Below, one piece after another: positions 47,370-57,067 of a DNA stretch of 64,000 bases. Under the pieces are notes generated by a model that ran no database searches, had not been told where the DNA came from, and worked only from the letters and a program-made list of their open reading frames with translations. Every line of letters starts with the position of its first letter. The first letter of the stretch is position 1. The position numbers were made by a program, and so were the translations under genes. The DNA is from Nonlabens agnitus (lineage in GTDB: Bacteria > Bacteroidota > Bacteroidia > Flavobacteriales > Flavobacteriaceae): contig NZ_MQUC01000003.1 in the NCBI RefSeq assembly GCF_002994045.1, positions 403,501 to 467,500 of the forward strand, written 5' to 3'.

Positions 47370-48349
47370 CACGTGTATTTCAATCCTATCAATTCTTTGA
47401 TGCGATCCAGATGGCGAGTGAGTTGTAGGCTCATTTCCAATGGCAGCAAATCTGACTGGGTTGCGTTTGCATGTAAGCGCTCATGCACGTGTTCAATCTC
47501 ATGGACGTAGCCGTTTCCTTTGATGGGTAGCTCAAATATTTGAGTAGTATCGCTTTCATAGAGATGTAATTCCAGCTTTTCACTCTGATGGAATTTGCGA
47601 TGCATCTTGATGTACCCTTTGGAGCCGTAGATAAAAGCCTCAGTAGGCGTGTTGGATATGAAGGAAGATTCCATGACAGCTTGAGTATTATTGGGAAAGC
47701 TGGCTATCACACTGCAGAATTGATCAATGCCATTAGGCGCCAGAATAGCATTGGCTTTTATATCGATAGGATTGCCCAAAACGAGCATGCTCAAATACAA
47801 TGGGTAAATTCCAATATCCAATAAAGCGCCACCGCCAAGGTTCTTATCTACCAGCCTGCTTTCTGGCGGTGCGTTGACGATGAAACCAAAATCGGCTTTT
47901 AAATAATGCAAATCACCGATGCTTTTCTGTTCCAATAATTCCAGAAGCTTATGGGTCGCTGGAATAAAACGCGTCCAGATGCCTTCCATTAAGAACAAGT
48001 TTTTGGATCTGGCTAATGCAGCCATTTCTTCGGCTTGTTCTTGATTGAGAGCAATGGGTTTTTCACATAGAGCAGATTTCCCATGATTCAAGCATAGCAA
48101 AGTGTTTTCGTAATGAAGCGAGTGTGGTGTTGCAATGTAAATGATGTCCACATCAGGATCTTGGGCAAGTTCTTCATAACTGGAATAGGCGTTTTTTGCA
48201 TCATAGCTAGAAGCAAAATCGGTTGCTTTATCCATAGATCGAGAACCTACCGCCGTAATGACTGCGTTGTCAACCAGTTTTAAGTCTTGTGCAAATTTGT
48301 GGGCGATCTTGCCCAATCCCATAATTCCCCAATGTATCTTTTTATTCAT
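47369..48349 (-). CDS. Gfo/Idh/MocA family oxidoreductase
   Basis: 326 residues. N-terminal NAD(P) Rossmann fold (WGIMGLGKIAHKFAQDL), CEKPIALN (catalytic lysine region) and the C-terminal alpha/beta domain with GGGALLDIGIYPLYLS, which holds the His/Tyr/Asp-type region. The substrate is a sugar or related polyol, unknown. It is divergent from the epimerase gene. Confidence 0.92.
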   Translation of the reverse strand: MNKKIHWGIMGLGKIAHKFAQDLKLVDNAVITAVGSRSMDKATDFASSYDAKNAYSSYEELAQDPDVDIIYIATPHSLHYENTLLCLNHGKSALCEKPIALNQEQAEEMAALARSKNLFLMEGIWTRFIPATHKLLELLEQKSIGDLHYLKADFGFIVNAPPESRLVDKNLGGGALLDIGIYPLYLSMLVLGNPIDIKANAILAPNGIDQFCSVIASFPNNTQAVMESSFISNTPTEAFIYGSKGYIKMHRKFHQSEKLELHLYESDTTQIFELPIKGNGYVHEIEHVHERLHANATQSDLLPLEMSLQLTRHLDRIKELIGLKYT

Positions 48350-48471
48350 TGCTCTTAAATTTAGCTACCATCGTACAAGTTCTCAATTCATTCCTATCTA
48401 TACCGCTAGCAAAGCGTTAATTTCTCGCAAATGGAAGAGCTTCACAATTATTTGAGGCATAACTTAGAAAC

Positions 48472-49383
48472 ATGAAGCTATTGATTACAGGAGCCACAGG
48501 ATTAGTAGGCTCAAAACTTACCGACGTACTAAGATCTGCAGGACACCAGATTCATTATTTAACAACGAGAGAAAGCGCTATAGAGACGGAAGCCGATTTC
48601 AAAGGTTTTCTATGGGACGTTCGTTCCATGTCAATAGACGCTGCCTGTCTGGAAGGTGTAGATACCATCATACACCTTGCTGGAGAATCTGTGTTCCAAA
48701 GATGGACAGACGAGGCTAAAGAGCGCATTATGTCCAGTCGTATCAACAGCACTCAATTACTCATTAACGCTCTTGCCGATAATGATCACCAGGTGAAACA
48801 TGCCATAACGGCAAGCGCGATAGGAATTTATCCTGACGTTTGGGAAGGCCAACCATTGAAGGAAAATGAGGTGCCACCTACAGCAGATAATTTCTTGGCT
48901 GAGGTTTGTATTGCTTGGGAAAATATAGGAATGCAATTGAAGGAATTGGGACTCAAGCACTCTATCGTTCGTATAGGGATCGTGCTGGCAGCTCAAGGCG
49001 GCGCACTGGAGCAAATGGCAAAACCAGTAAAGCTGTATGCTGGAGCTGGATTTGGCAATGGTAAAATGTGGCAAAGTTGGGTGGCTATTGACGACCTGGT
49101 AAGAATCTTTAAGCATATTGCAGAAGAGCAACTGGAAGGCGTTTACAATGGTGTTGCTCCTAATCCAGTAAGAAACAGACCGCTTATGGAAACTATTGGT
49201 GAGGTATTGGACAAACCTGTTTTCTTACCTAATGTACCAGAGTTTATGATGAAACTCATGCTAGGCGAGATGTCTGCTACCGTGCTTTCCAGTCAATATG
49301 TAAGTAGTGAAAAGATCGAGCAGTCTGAATATGTTTTTCAGTTACCAGAGCTTAAAGAGGCTTTGAAGGAATATTTAAAATAG
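48472..49383 (+). CDS. TIGR01777 family NAD-dependent epimerase
   Basis: 303 residues. Extended SDR start MKLLITGATGLVGSKL (GxxGxxG), DTIIHLAGE, and a C-terminal domain with NGVAPNPVRNRPLMETIG as in the TIGR01777/DUF1731 group. Its nucleotide-sugar or other substrate is unknown. Confidence 0.93.
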   Translation: MKLLITGATGLVGSKLTDVLRSAGHQIHYLTTRESAIETEADFKGFLWDVRSMSIDAACLEGVDTIIHLAGESVFQRWTDEAKERIMSSRINSTQLLINALADNDHQVKHAITASAIGIYPDVWEGQPLKENEVPPTADNFLAEVCIAWENIGMQLKELGLKHSIVRIGIVLAAQGGALEQMAKPVKLYAGAGFGNGKMWQSWVAIDDLVRIFKHIAEEQLEGVYNGVAPNPVRNRPLMETIGEVLDKPVFLPNVPEFMMKLMLGEMSATVLSSQYVSSEKIEQSEYVFQLPELKEALKEYLK

Positions 49384-49407
49384 TAGTTGAAATTCCTAAT
49401 TAAAGAA

Positions 49408-50190
49408 TTAACCATTCAATTCCTTCCATTCTTTTTGCTTCTTTTTCTTCTTGCGATTATACAAGATCAAGGCAATGATAAAGATCAAGCCAACAGGTAT
49501 AAGAACACACATCGCACCGCCGAAAATCATTCCTAGATTATAAGGTGAAATCCCAAACTTCCCGTCGTTAGCCACAAAGGCTTGATCCAGCCCAGTGCAA
49601 TTTTGATACTGGTTTTCGCCTTTAAAATCAGGGTTTATGTAAATGCTGTCAAAGAAGGTATCAGCATATTCATAATTTTTAAAATTGGAAGGTTCAATGT
49701 ACAAGATCTGGTACAGTTGATCCTTTATTTGGATAAGAGTGAAGTTACAGCGATAAGTCTCATCATACTCCAGATCATATTGTGTATATACAAGACTTGC
49801 CATAAAGACATTGCCATTGATGTGCTGAAAATTATCACCTATTTTCATCGTCGGTTCTTCTTCCTGCCAGCTCTCCACTATGGACTGGTAATAGGCGCGC
49901 ATTTCTTCCATGTCATCCACGCAGGCTTGATTTTCCGTATTCATGATGTTGACCGTGAAAGTCACATCCTCATCCTCTAGATAGGCAGACCAAAACCTAG
50001 AATGAATCCCTTCAAAATATTCGTCATCGTAATAATGGTTTTCGGGCAATTTAATTTTCAATACCGTATCGATTTGGACTTCCTTGAAGGATACTAGAGA
50101 ATCTTGGGATTTAAGAATGGTATTGGGAAGCACTGCGGCGCAGTTAGTTTGAAACGCTATGAGTGTAAAAAGAAGAGTGAAAAATTTCAT
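49408..50190 (-). CDS. Secreted or membrane protein with C-terminal anchor
   Basis: 260 residues from ATG 50190 (MKFFTLLFTLIAFQTNC); upstream in-frame residues to 50253 fall in a terminator and are not coding. N-terminal signal, an alpha/beta ectodomain with four cysteines, then one membrane helix (about 224-246) and a basic tail (NRKKKKKQKEWKE). Type I topology is suggested. No family recognised. Confidence 0.75.
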   Translation of the reverse strand: MKFFTLLFTLIAFQTNCAAVLPNTILKSQDSLVSFKEVQIDTVLKIKLPENHYYDDEYFEGIHSRFWSAYLEDEDVTFTVNIMNTENQACVDDMEEMRAYYQSIVESWQEEEPTMKIGDNFQHINGNVFMASLVYTQYDLEYDETYRCNFTLIQIKDQLYQILYIEPSNFKNYEYADTFFDSIYINPDFKGENQYQNCTGLDQAFVANDGKFGISPYNLGMIFGGAMCVLIPVGLIFIIALILYNRKKKKKQKEWKELNG

Positions 50191-50221
50191 GGGAACAATG
50201 ATACTCAAACCATGTATAATA

Positions 50222-50247
50222 AAAAAAGCCTCCCAAAAGGAGGCTTT
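50222..50247 (-). terminator. Terminator of the YceI gene
   Basis: AAAGCCTCC-CAAAA-GGAGGCTTT with A's to the left that read as a T-run on the minus strand. Confidence 0.92.
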
Positions 50248-50273
50248 CATCATTCATCATTTAACCAACTAGG

Positions 50274-50927
50274 TTACTTTGTAGCAACCAAGTTTACTTT
50301 CAATTTCATGTCGTCAGAGATTGCTTTGTCTTTAACAGTGTCAGTCAAACTTGCAGAACCATAAACGATTCCCCAATCTGTTCTGTCGATGGTAAACTCT
50401 TCAGAAGTCAACATCATTTTATCACCGTCATAAGATACACTTACTGGGAAAGAAACATTTTTAGTTACATCCTTAAGAGTTAGGTTACCCTCAAGAGTAT
50501 TACCGTTAAGACCAGTAACTACAAATTTAGCTTCAGGATATTCTGGAGTGTTGAAAAAGTCTGTTTCTTTACCTTCTGCAGTTCCTTCTAAGTGAGCTTT
50601 AAGACTCATGGCGCTTTCACCTTCAAGGTCAGTAACTGTGATAGAAGTCATGTCAACGATAAATTCTCCACTTTCTACAGTCTCACCATTAACCTGTACC
50701 ATTCCGCTTTTAAGGTCGATAGTACCTGTGTGCGTTCCACCTACTTTGGATCCTTCCCACATGATTTCAGATGCTGCAGTATCTACAGTATAAGTAACAG
50801 CCGCTTCTGTTGCCATTGCTTCAGTTTCTGCCTCTGTGGCATCCACTTCATTTGGATTCTCTTTACAAGAAACAGCAAAGATCATCATTGATGCTATTCC
50901 TGTGATTTTTAAAAAATTACGTGTCAT
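50274..50927 (-). CDS. YceI-like lipoprotein
   Basis: 217 residues. Lipobox cysteine in FAVSCKENP, an acidic Thr/Ala/Glu-rich linker, and a YceI lipocalin-like barrel from about residue 45 (VDTAASEIMWEGSKVGGTHTG, DFFNTPEYPEAKFV, FTIDRTDWGIVYG). YceI proteins bind isoprenoid-type lipids in the periplasm. It is a single-gene unit. Confidence 0.93.
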   Translation of the reverse strand: MTRNFLKITGIASMMIFAVSCKENPNEVDATEAETEAMATEAAVTYTVDTAASEIMWEGSKVGGTHTGTIDLKSGMVQVNGETVESGEFIVDMTSITVTDLEGESAMSLKAHLEGTAEGKETDFFNTPEYPEAKFVVTGLNGNTLEGNLTLKDVTKNVSFPVSVSYDGDKMMLTSEEFTIDRTDWGIVYGSASLTDTVKDKAISDDMKLKVNLVATK

Positions 50928-51078
50928 TGTATTGGTTTATTTGTTAGCCTACAAAATTATGTGTACCTACAAATAGTTTGGTTAAAAGTATATTAAAATA
51001 AAGCCGTGACATTTTGGCATCGTGCTCTCCTATGGCAGTACTTTTGACCATTGCGTGAAGGATGATTGTATAAGAGTT

Positions 51079-51094
51079 CGCTTTCGCGAAAGCG
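51079..51094. repeat. 16-bp palindrome, copy 14
   Basis: Exact copy 53 bases before the grpE ATG, in its leader or promoter region. Confidence 0.95.
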
Positions 51095-51146
51095 TAACCC
51101 ATTAACAACCCTAAAATATAATTCTAAAACTAAGTAAGTCATAACC

Positions 51147-51704
51147 ATGGCAAAAAAAGATAAAAACGAGCAGGAAGAAGTAGTCCAGGAGCAAGTCAAC
51201 GATCAGGAAACTCCAGAAACTACCGAGAATGAAACGGTAGAGCAGGAAGAAAAAAGTGTTGAAGAAGTGCTTGCCGAAGATCTCCAGAAGGAAAAGGATA
51301 AATTCTTAAGACTATTTGCAGAATTTGAGAATTATAAACGTCGCACCGCCAAAGAGCGCATCGAGCTTTTCAAAACAGCTGGTGAAGGCGTTCTTAAAGA
51401 TTTGATTCCAGTAATGGATGATTTTGATAGAGCGATATTAGAAATTGCAAAGTCAGAAGACCAGCAATTATCAGAAGGTGTGGCAATTATCCACAACAAA
51501 TTGCGCAACACACTGGTATCAAAAGGACTGGTGCTTATGGAAGTAAACGCAGGAGACGCCTTTAATGCAGATGAGCATGAGGCCGTGACTCAAATACCGG
51601 CACCTAGCGATGACATGAAAGGCAAGATTATCGACGTAATAGAAAAAGGATACAAATTGGGCGACAAAATCATACGTTACCCAAAAGTAGTGATAGGACA
51701 ATAA
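51147..51704 (+). CDS. grpE: GrpE nucleotide exchange factor
   Basis: 185 residues. A long acidic coiled-coil helix (to about residue 95, DEVVQEQVND...KEKDKFLRLFAEFENYKRR) and the beta-domain with HEAVTQIPAPSDDMKG and IRYPKVVIGQ. It exchanges ADP on DnaK. It is one base from dnaJ; no dnaK is in the window. No CIRCE element or heat-shock promoter is evident upstream. Confidence 0.97.
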   Translation: MAKKDKNEQEEVVQEQVNDQETPETTENETVEQEEKSVEEVLAEDLQKEKDKFLRLFAEFENYKRRTAKERIELFKTAGEGVLKDLIPVMDDFDRAILEIAKSEDQQLSEGVAIIHNKLRNTLVSKGLVLMEVNAGDAFNADEHEAVTQIPAPSDDMKGKIIDVIEKGYKLGDKIIRYPKVVIGQ

Positions 51705-51705
51705 T

Positions 51706-52839
51706 ATGGCAGATTTTTATGACACATTAGGCATTTCAAAGGGAGCAACGGCTGCCGAAATTAAAAAGGCCTACCGCAAAAAGGCCATAGAATTTCACCC
51801 AGACAAAAATCCTGGCGACAGTGCTGCAGAAGAAAACTTCAAAAAAGCAGCTGAAGCCTATGAAACGTTAAGCGATCCGCAGAAGAAAGCGAGATACGAC
51901 CAGATGGGCCATCAGGCTTATACCTCTGGTGGCGGTCAAGGTTTTGGCGGTGGTCAAGGCTTTGGAGGCATGGATATGGAAGACATATTCAGCCAGTTTG
52001 GAGACATATTCGGCGGCGGTGGCGGCGGATTCTCAGGTTTTGGAGGATTCGGTGGTCGTGGCGGCCAGCGACGTATGAAAGGTAAGGACTTGCGCATACG
52101 CGTTTCATTGACATTAGAAGAAGCAGCTAATGGCGTTGAGAAAAAAGTTAAGGTAAAGCGTAAGAAACAAGCTGCTGGCGTTAGCTACAAAACTTGTTCT
52201 ACCTGTAACGGTAGCGGTCAAGTAACCAGAATTCAAAATACGATCCTGGGCCGCATGCAAACTAGTGCACCTTGTACCACTTGTGGTGGTTCTGGCCAGA
52301 TTCTAGACAGCAAACCTAACGGAGCCGATAATCAAGGATTGATTACTGAGGTAGAAACCGTATCTATCAAAATACCGGCTGGAGTTGAGAGCGATATGCG
52401 TCTCAAAGTAAGCGGGAAAGGTAATGAAGCACCAGGCAATGGTGTTAGTGGTGACTTATTGGTAGACATCGAAGTAAAGCCACATGCCGAGTTGCAACGT
52501 GAAGGTAATAATCTGCATTATGATCTTTACGTAAGTGTTCCAGATGCGATATTGGGAACTTCCAAAGAAATAAAAACCGTTACCGGTAAAGTACGAATTC
52601 CTATTGAAGCTGGAATTCAAAGTGGTAAAATATTGAGATTGCGCGGTAAAGGTATGCCTAGCCTCAACGGCTATGGAACTGGCGACCTGTTAGTACATGT
52701 AAATGTCTGGACACCTCGCAGTTTGACTAAGGATCAAAAGGATTTCTTTGAGTCCATGAAAACCGATTCCAACTTTGAGCCAGCTCCAGAGCAAGGAGAT
52801 AAATCATTTTTTGAAAAGGTGAAAGACATGTTTTCTTAA
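51706..52839 (+). CDS. dnaJ: DnaJ chaperone with a single zinc centre
   Basis: 377 residues. J domain (1-70) with HPD in IEFHPDKNPG, a Gly/Phe-rich region (75-125), a shortened zinc-finger part and the C-terminal substrate-binding domains. The zinc region has only two CxxCxGxG motifs (CSTCNGSG and CTTCGGSG) where the classic form has four; by position these are motifs II and III. The outer pair has lost its cysteines (KKQAAGVSYKT; DSKPNGADNQGL). This layout is probably common in Flavobacteriia. Confidence 0.95.
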   Translation: MADFYDTLGISKGATAAEIKKAYRKKAIEFHPDKNPGDSAAEENFKKAAEAYETLSDPQKKARYDQMGHQAYTSGGGQGFGGGQGFGGMDMEDIFSQFGDIFGGGGGGFSGFGGFGGRGGQRRMKGKDLRIRVSLTLEEAANGVEKKVKVKRKKQAAGVSYKTCSTCNGSGQVTRIQNTILGRMQTSAPCTTCGGSGQILDSKPNGADNQGLITEVETVSIKIPAGVESDMRLKVSGKGNEAPGNGVSGDLLVDIEVKPHAELQREGNNLHYDLYVSVPDAILGTSKEIKTVTGKVRIPIEAGIQSGKILRLRGKGMPSLNGYGTGDLLVHVNVWTPRSLTKDQKDFFESMKTDSNFEPAPEQGDKSFFEKVKDMFS

Positions 52840-52929
52840 GAAAAGTTTAATGAATTGAAAAATAAGTTTATATTTGATCAACATTGGTTAACCAACCGAT
52901 TGTTATTTTTCTTTTTCATAGCAATTTTT

Positions 52930-52964
52930 CCCACCTCTCAAGCAATTGAGAGGTGGGTTTTTTT
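52930..52964 (+). terminator. Terminator after dnaJ
   Basis: CCCACCTCTCAA and TTGAGAGGTGGG close on a GCAA tetraloop; seven T's follow. Confidence 0.95.
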
Positions 52965-53061
52965 ATGCCATTGCTTTACTGAATTCCAGTCGCTATTAAA
53001 TAATTCAAAAATGGCCGGTATTGCTGGGCTATATTGTTAATTTAGCGCGATTAACAAAATT

Positions 53062-53991
53062 ATGGAATACGCTTTAGAGGCAGTTAATATCTCAAAATCT
53101 TACGGCAACTATCAAGCTCTTAATGAGGTTACCATACGGGTACCTAAAGGCAGTATTTACGGATTATTAGGGCCTAATGGTGCTGGTAAAACCTCGTTGA
53201 TAAGAATCATAAATCAGATTACCGTTCCAGATTCAGGGACTATTTTACTCAATGGTGAGGAATTAGTTCCAGAACATATTTCCAAAATAGGCTACATGCC
53301 AGAAGAGCGTGGCCTGTATAAATCCATGAAGGTAGGCGAGCAATGCATATATCTCGCACAACTCAAGGGAATGAAAAAATCGGTCGCTAAGGAAAAGCTA
53401 CAATACTGGTTTGAGCGATTGTGCATGCAAGGCTGGTGGAACAAAAAGCTACAGGAGCTTTCTAAGGGAATGGCACAAAAGGTACAATTCATTGTTACCG
53501 TCCTACATGAACCCGACCTACTCATTTTTGATGAGCCTTTTTCAGGGTTTGATCCAGTAAATGCCGATTTAATCAAGGACGAAATTCTACGATTAAGAGA
53601 TTTGGGTGCTACCATTATATTCTCAACGCACCGCATGGAAAGTGTGGAAGAATTGTGTGATTACATCTCGCTGATTAATAAATCCAACGTAGTTCTTGAA
53701 GGACGACTCAATGATGTGAAACAAAGTTTTAGAAATAGAACGTATGCTGTTTCTCTTATTTGCGAGGATGAGGTCAAAGCGATGCAACAACTCAATAGGA
53801 TCGCGACCGTCACTCCAGCAGAATTAAAAGGACTGGACAATACCACAGATATCATTATTCAAATTCCAGAAAACCTTGCGGTACCGCAACTATTGCAGGA
53901 ATTGACCCGACTTGGTGAGCTTACTCATTTTAGCGAGGTCATACCTAGCGTGAACGAAATCTTTATTAAAACAGTACGTCAGGATGGATAA
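53062..53991 (+). CDS. ABC transporter ATP-binding protein (Na+/drug exporter type)
   Basis: 309 residues. Walker A GPNGAGKTS, signature LSKGMAQKVQ (a relaxed LSGGQ), Walker B LLIFDEPFSGFDP and H-loop FSTHRM; about 80 extra C-terminal residues as in NatA-like exporters. It begins a run of seven closely packed plus-strand genes and overlaps the permease gene by eight bases. Confidence 0.93.
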   Translation: MEYALEAVNISKSYGNYQALNEVTIRVPKGSIYGLLGPNGAGKTSLIRIINQITVPDSGTILLNGEELVPEHISKIGYMPEERGLYKSMKVGEQCIYLAQLKGMKKSVAKEKLQYWFERLCMQGWWNKKLQELSKGMAQKVQFIVTVLHEPDLLIFDEPFSGFDPVNADLIKDEILRLRDLGATIIFSTHRMESVEELCDYISLINKSNVVLEGRLNDVKQSFRNRTYAVSLICEDEVKAMQQLNRIATVTPAELKGLDNTTDIIIQIPENLAVPQLLQELTRLGELTHFSEVIPSVNEIFIKTVRQDG

Positions 53992-55279
53992 GTTGTGGTT
54001 GATTATTAGAAGAGAATACCTCAATAAGGTGCGCAACCGCACTTTTGTCATCATGACGTTTGTAAGTCCGCTGATTTTTATTGGAGTCATTCTGTTGATA
54101 GGATGGCTTACCAGCATCAACTCTAGCGAGACCCGTCAGGTCACTCTGTTAGATCAATCTGCGTCTGGATACGGTCAATTATTTGAAGATAATTCTGATT
54201 TTGAATACCAGCGCCTGGACAACGTTGAACTGGAGAATGCAATTGCCATAAGTGAAAGCGATGGGAATTATGCGCTTATTCATCTGACTGATGACGATCA
54301 AAACAAAGTCAAGGCGACCATCTACAGTAACGATTCACCATCGACATCCTTCATCAACTCGATGGAAGAAAAACTGTCAAAAAAAGCTACCGAAAATAAT
54401 CTGGTAGAAAAAGGAGTCGACCTGCAAGATTTGGAAGATGCAAGGGTAAAAGCCAAGGTGATTCTGCAAACCTATTCTGGTGTGGTGAGTAGTAAAGCAT
54501 CCAGTTGGGTGAAAATTGCTTTAGGTGGTGCTGCTGGATACCTTTTAATGATGTTTATCATTATTTACGGGAACATGGTCATGCGATCTGTGATAGAAGA
54601 AAAAACAAATCGTATTGTTGAGATTATCGTTAGTTCTGTAAAACCTATTTATTTAATGCTAGGCAAGATTACGGGAACCTCACTTGCGGGTATTACCCAA
54701 TTTGCCATTTGGGTGATTCTTGGATTTATTTTGATCATGGTAGGGTCTGCTGTTTTTGGAGTAGAAGCTTTTCAAAACCCAGCAAATCAAGAAATGGTTA
54801 GTCAAGCACAAAATATGGACGAGATGCAGTTGATTGTCAACGACATCATGCAACTGCCGTTAGCAACCATGATCATATGTTTCTTTGTGTACTTCATTGG
54901 AGGTTACTTTTTATACGCTGCGATATACACGGCTATTGGTGCAGCCGTGGACAGTGAGACAGATACACAACAATTTATGTTGCCAGTCATCCTGCCATTG
55001 ATGCTTGCGATTTACGTCGGTTTCTTTAGTGTTATGGACAATCCTAACGGTACCGTTGCAGTCATTTTTTCATATATCCCTTTAACGTCACCTATAGTGA
55101 TGTTGATGCGCATTCCATTTGGCGAAATCACTTGGTGGCAATTGACCTTGAGTATTTTACTTCTTTATACATCCATAATTTTTGTAGCTTACCTAGCTGC
55201 AAAGATTTATCGCATTGGTATATTAATGTATGGTAAGAAAACCAATTGGAAGGAACTCTATAAATGGCTCAAGTACTAG
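53984..55279 (+). CDS. ABC-2 type permease (NatB-like)
   Basis: 431 residues. Membrane helix near the N-terminus (about 26-45), a periplasmic domain to about 180, then five helices. MDKLWLIIRREYLNKVRNRTF is the typical start and EEKTNRIVEIIVSSVKP the conserved cytoplasmic loop. Exported substrate unknown. Confidence 0.93.
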   Translation: MDKLWLIIRREYLNKVRNRTFVIMTFVSPLIFIGVILLIGWLTSINSSETRQVTLLDQSASGYGQLFEDNSDFEYQRLDNVELENAIAISESDGNYALIHLTDDDQNKVKATIYSNDSPSTSFINSMEEKLSKKATENNLVEKGVDLQDLEDARVKAKVILQTYSGVVSSKASSWVKIALGGAAGYLLMMFIIIYGNMVMRSVIEEKTNRIVEIIVSSVKPIYLMLGKITGTSLAGITQFAIWVILGFILIMVGSAVFGVEAFQNPANQEMVSQAQNMDEMQLIVNDIMQLPLATMIICFFVYFIGGYFLYAAIYTAIGAAVDSETDTQQFMLPVILPLMLAIYVGFFSVMDNPNGTVAVIFSYIPLTSPIVMLMRIPFGEITWWQLTLSILLLYTSIIFVAYLAAKIYRIGILMYGKKTNWKELYKWLKY

Positions 55280-56179
55280 ATGAAAATTGACTGGCAAAAA
55301 ATAAGGGACTTTCTTAATTATCAGATTATTGAAGGTGATGCTGCAAAAGGTGAGTTTCATTTTGATTTGTGGATGCTCATTTTAGTGATTGTTGGGTTAT
55401 TGCTTACAAGCCTTTTTTTAAGACTCGTCAAAAATTTCTTCACTCGCAAAATGGAACCGGCCGACAAGCTCAAGTTCCAGAGCATTTTCAAATTCTTTAA
55501 TTACTTAGTCTATCTTATTGTCATTCTTGTGATCCTTCACAGTTCCGGTATCAATTTGACCGGTATCTTGACAGCGAGTGCGGCCATCTTTGTAGGTATT
55601 GGTTTTGCGCTTCAAGACTTCTTTAAGGACATCATTGCTGGCATTACCATTTTGGTAGACAAGTCGGTTTTGGTGAATGACGTGGTAGAAATGAACGACA
55701 AGGTAGCCAGGGTTTTTGAAATAAAACTGCGCAGTACTCGCGCCATCACCAGGGACGATAAGGTATTGATCATTCCTAACCACCTATTTTTAAGTGAGAT
55801 CATTTTCAATTACACGCAAAATCATACCAAAACCAGAGAGTCGGTACATGTAGGCGTTGCCTATGGCAGTGATGTCAAAAAGGTAGAGCGTATTTTGATA
55901 GAGTGCGCCAAAGCAGAAAAAACCATACTCAAAAGCCCAGAACCCTTTGTGATGTTCAACAACTTTGGTGATAGTAGCCTGGACTTTGGAATTTACTTTT
56001 TTGTGCGCGACAGTTTTACAGACCCTAGAATCAAGAGCAACCTTAGGTTTGCCATCGACGCAGCCTTCCGTGAAAACGGTATCACTATACCTTTCCCGCA
56101 AAGAGATGTTCACTTTTATCAAAGTAATCCCATAAGTCACACTCAAGCATCAATAAATGGTAGCGAGAACATTAATTAA
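55280..56179 (+). CDS. Small-conductance mechanosensitive channel (MscS family)
   Basis: 299 residues with three membrane helices and the pore helix (ILTASAAIFVGIGFALQDFFKDIIAGI), then the beta domain (VLVNDVVEMND) and the C-terminal alpha/beta part. It starts right after the permease stop (TAGATG). Opens on membrane tension to release solutes. Confidence 0.93.
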   Translation: MKIDWQKIRDFLNYQIIEGDAAKGEFHFDLWMLILVIVGLLLTSLFLRLVKNFFTRKMEPADKLKFQSIFKFFNYLVYLIVILVILHSSGINLTGILTASAAIFVGIGFALQDFFKDIIAGITILVDKSVLVNDVVEMNDKVARVFEIKLRSTRAITRDDKVLIIPNHLFLSEIIFNYTQNHTKTRESVHVGVAYGSDVKKVERILIECAKAEKTILKSPEPFVMFNNFGDSSLDFGIYFFVRDSFTDPRIKSNLRFAIDAAFRENGITIPFPQRDVHFYQSNPISHTQASINGSENIN

Positions 56180-56194
56180 GACTCTAATAACCCC

Positions 56195-57067
56195 ATGATA
56201 AAAAAAATGATGTTCTGTTTGATGGTTTTCGCTTTCGCGAAAGCGAACTCCCAAGGAACCGACCTGTTCCGTGCAGAATATACGTATTTCCCACAGCGGG
56301 ATTCTGACAATAGCTTTAGAAGGTTTAGAACCTTTGTCAATATTCCGTTGAAGATCAAGGATGGTACCTATATCGTTCCCTATTTTGAATATCGTAACGT
56401 GCATTTATTGATCAGGGACGATGACCGTTTTAGAGAGTTTGGCACTGATAGATATGAAAGTTATGAAGGAGCCATAGGCTATACATTTCCAATGGAAAAT
56501 GATTGGCGTTTTGGTTCTAGAGCTGGCTTATTATTTGCATCAAACTTTGATTCAGGAAGCGTTCAATCAGATGATATCTTCTTTTCTGGGTCAGTATATT
56601 TCATAAAAGATAAAAAGGACAATCCAAATGGAAAGCCGTGGCGATTAGTTGTTGGTGTGCAATACTCTACCAGGGTAGGACGACCATTCCCTTTACCTTA
56701 TCTCAATTATTACAGAGAATTTGCAAAGGACTGGAGCTACTCGCTGGGAGCGCCCAAAATGAATTTGAAGTATAATTTTAATGAAAAGAATAACATGCAA
56801 GCCTATTTGAGATTAGACGGGTTCTATGCAAATATTCAGGAAGATCTTGCAGACCAAGGTCAAATTGCAGATAACGTGTCTATGACGACCTTAGTGGCCG
56901 GTTTAGGATACGAACATAACTTTACGGCCCACCTTTCTATTTATGCCTATGCTGGCTATTCGTTAATAAACGATATTCGTCTGCGCAATGAAGATGGAGA
57001 TGACGTAAACACCATAAACGATTCAAATACATTTTACTCACGCGCAGGCATAAAATTCTCACTGTAA
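56195..57067 (+). CDS. DUF6268-like outer-membrane beta-barrel protein
   Basis: 290 residues. Signal peptide 1-20 reads MFCLMVFAFAKANSQ, with AFAKA coded by a palindrome copy. The rest is a barrel-type alternating pattern ending YSRAGIKFSL, with an aromatic near the end. DUF6268 is my best pattern match. Its stop overlaps the start of the regulator gene by one base. Confidence 0.8.
   Translation: MIKKMMFCLMVFAFAKANSQGTDLFRAEYTYFPQRDSDNSFRRFRTFVNIPLKIKDGTYIVPYFEYRNVHLLIRDDDRFREFGTDRYESYEGAIGYTFPMENDWRFGSRAGLLFASNFDSGSVQSDDIFFSGSVYFIKDKKDNPNGKPWRLVVGVQYSTRVGRPFPLPYLNYYREFAKDWSYSLGAPKMNLKYNFNEKNNMQAYLRLDGFYANIQEDLADQGQIADNVSMTTLVAGLGYEHNFTAHLSIYAYAGYSLINDIRLRNEDGDDVNTINDSNTFYSRAGIKFSL
56230..56245. 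repeat. 16-bp palindrome, copy 15
   Basis: Exact copy within the signal peptide of the outer-membrane barrel gene, AFAKA frame. Confidence 0.95.

Noticed and set aside
50191..50253. Upstream extension of the secreted protein at 49408-50190
   Set aside because: It lies in the YceI terminator, and the signal peptide starts at 50190.
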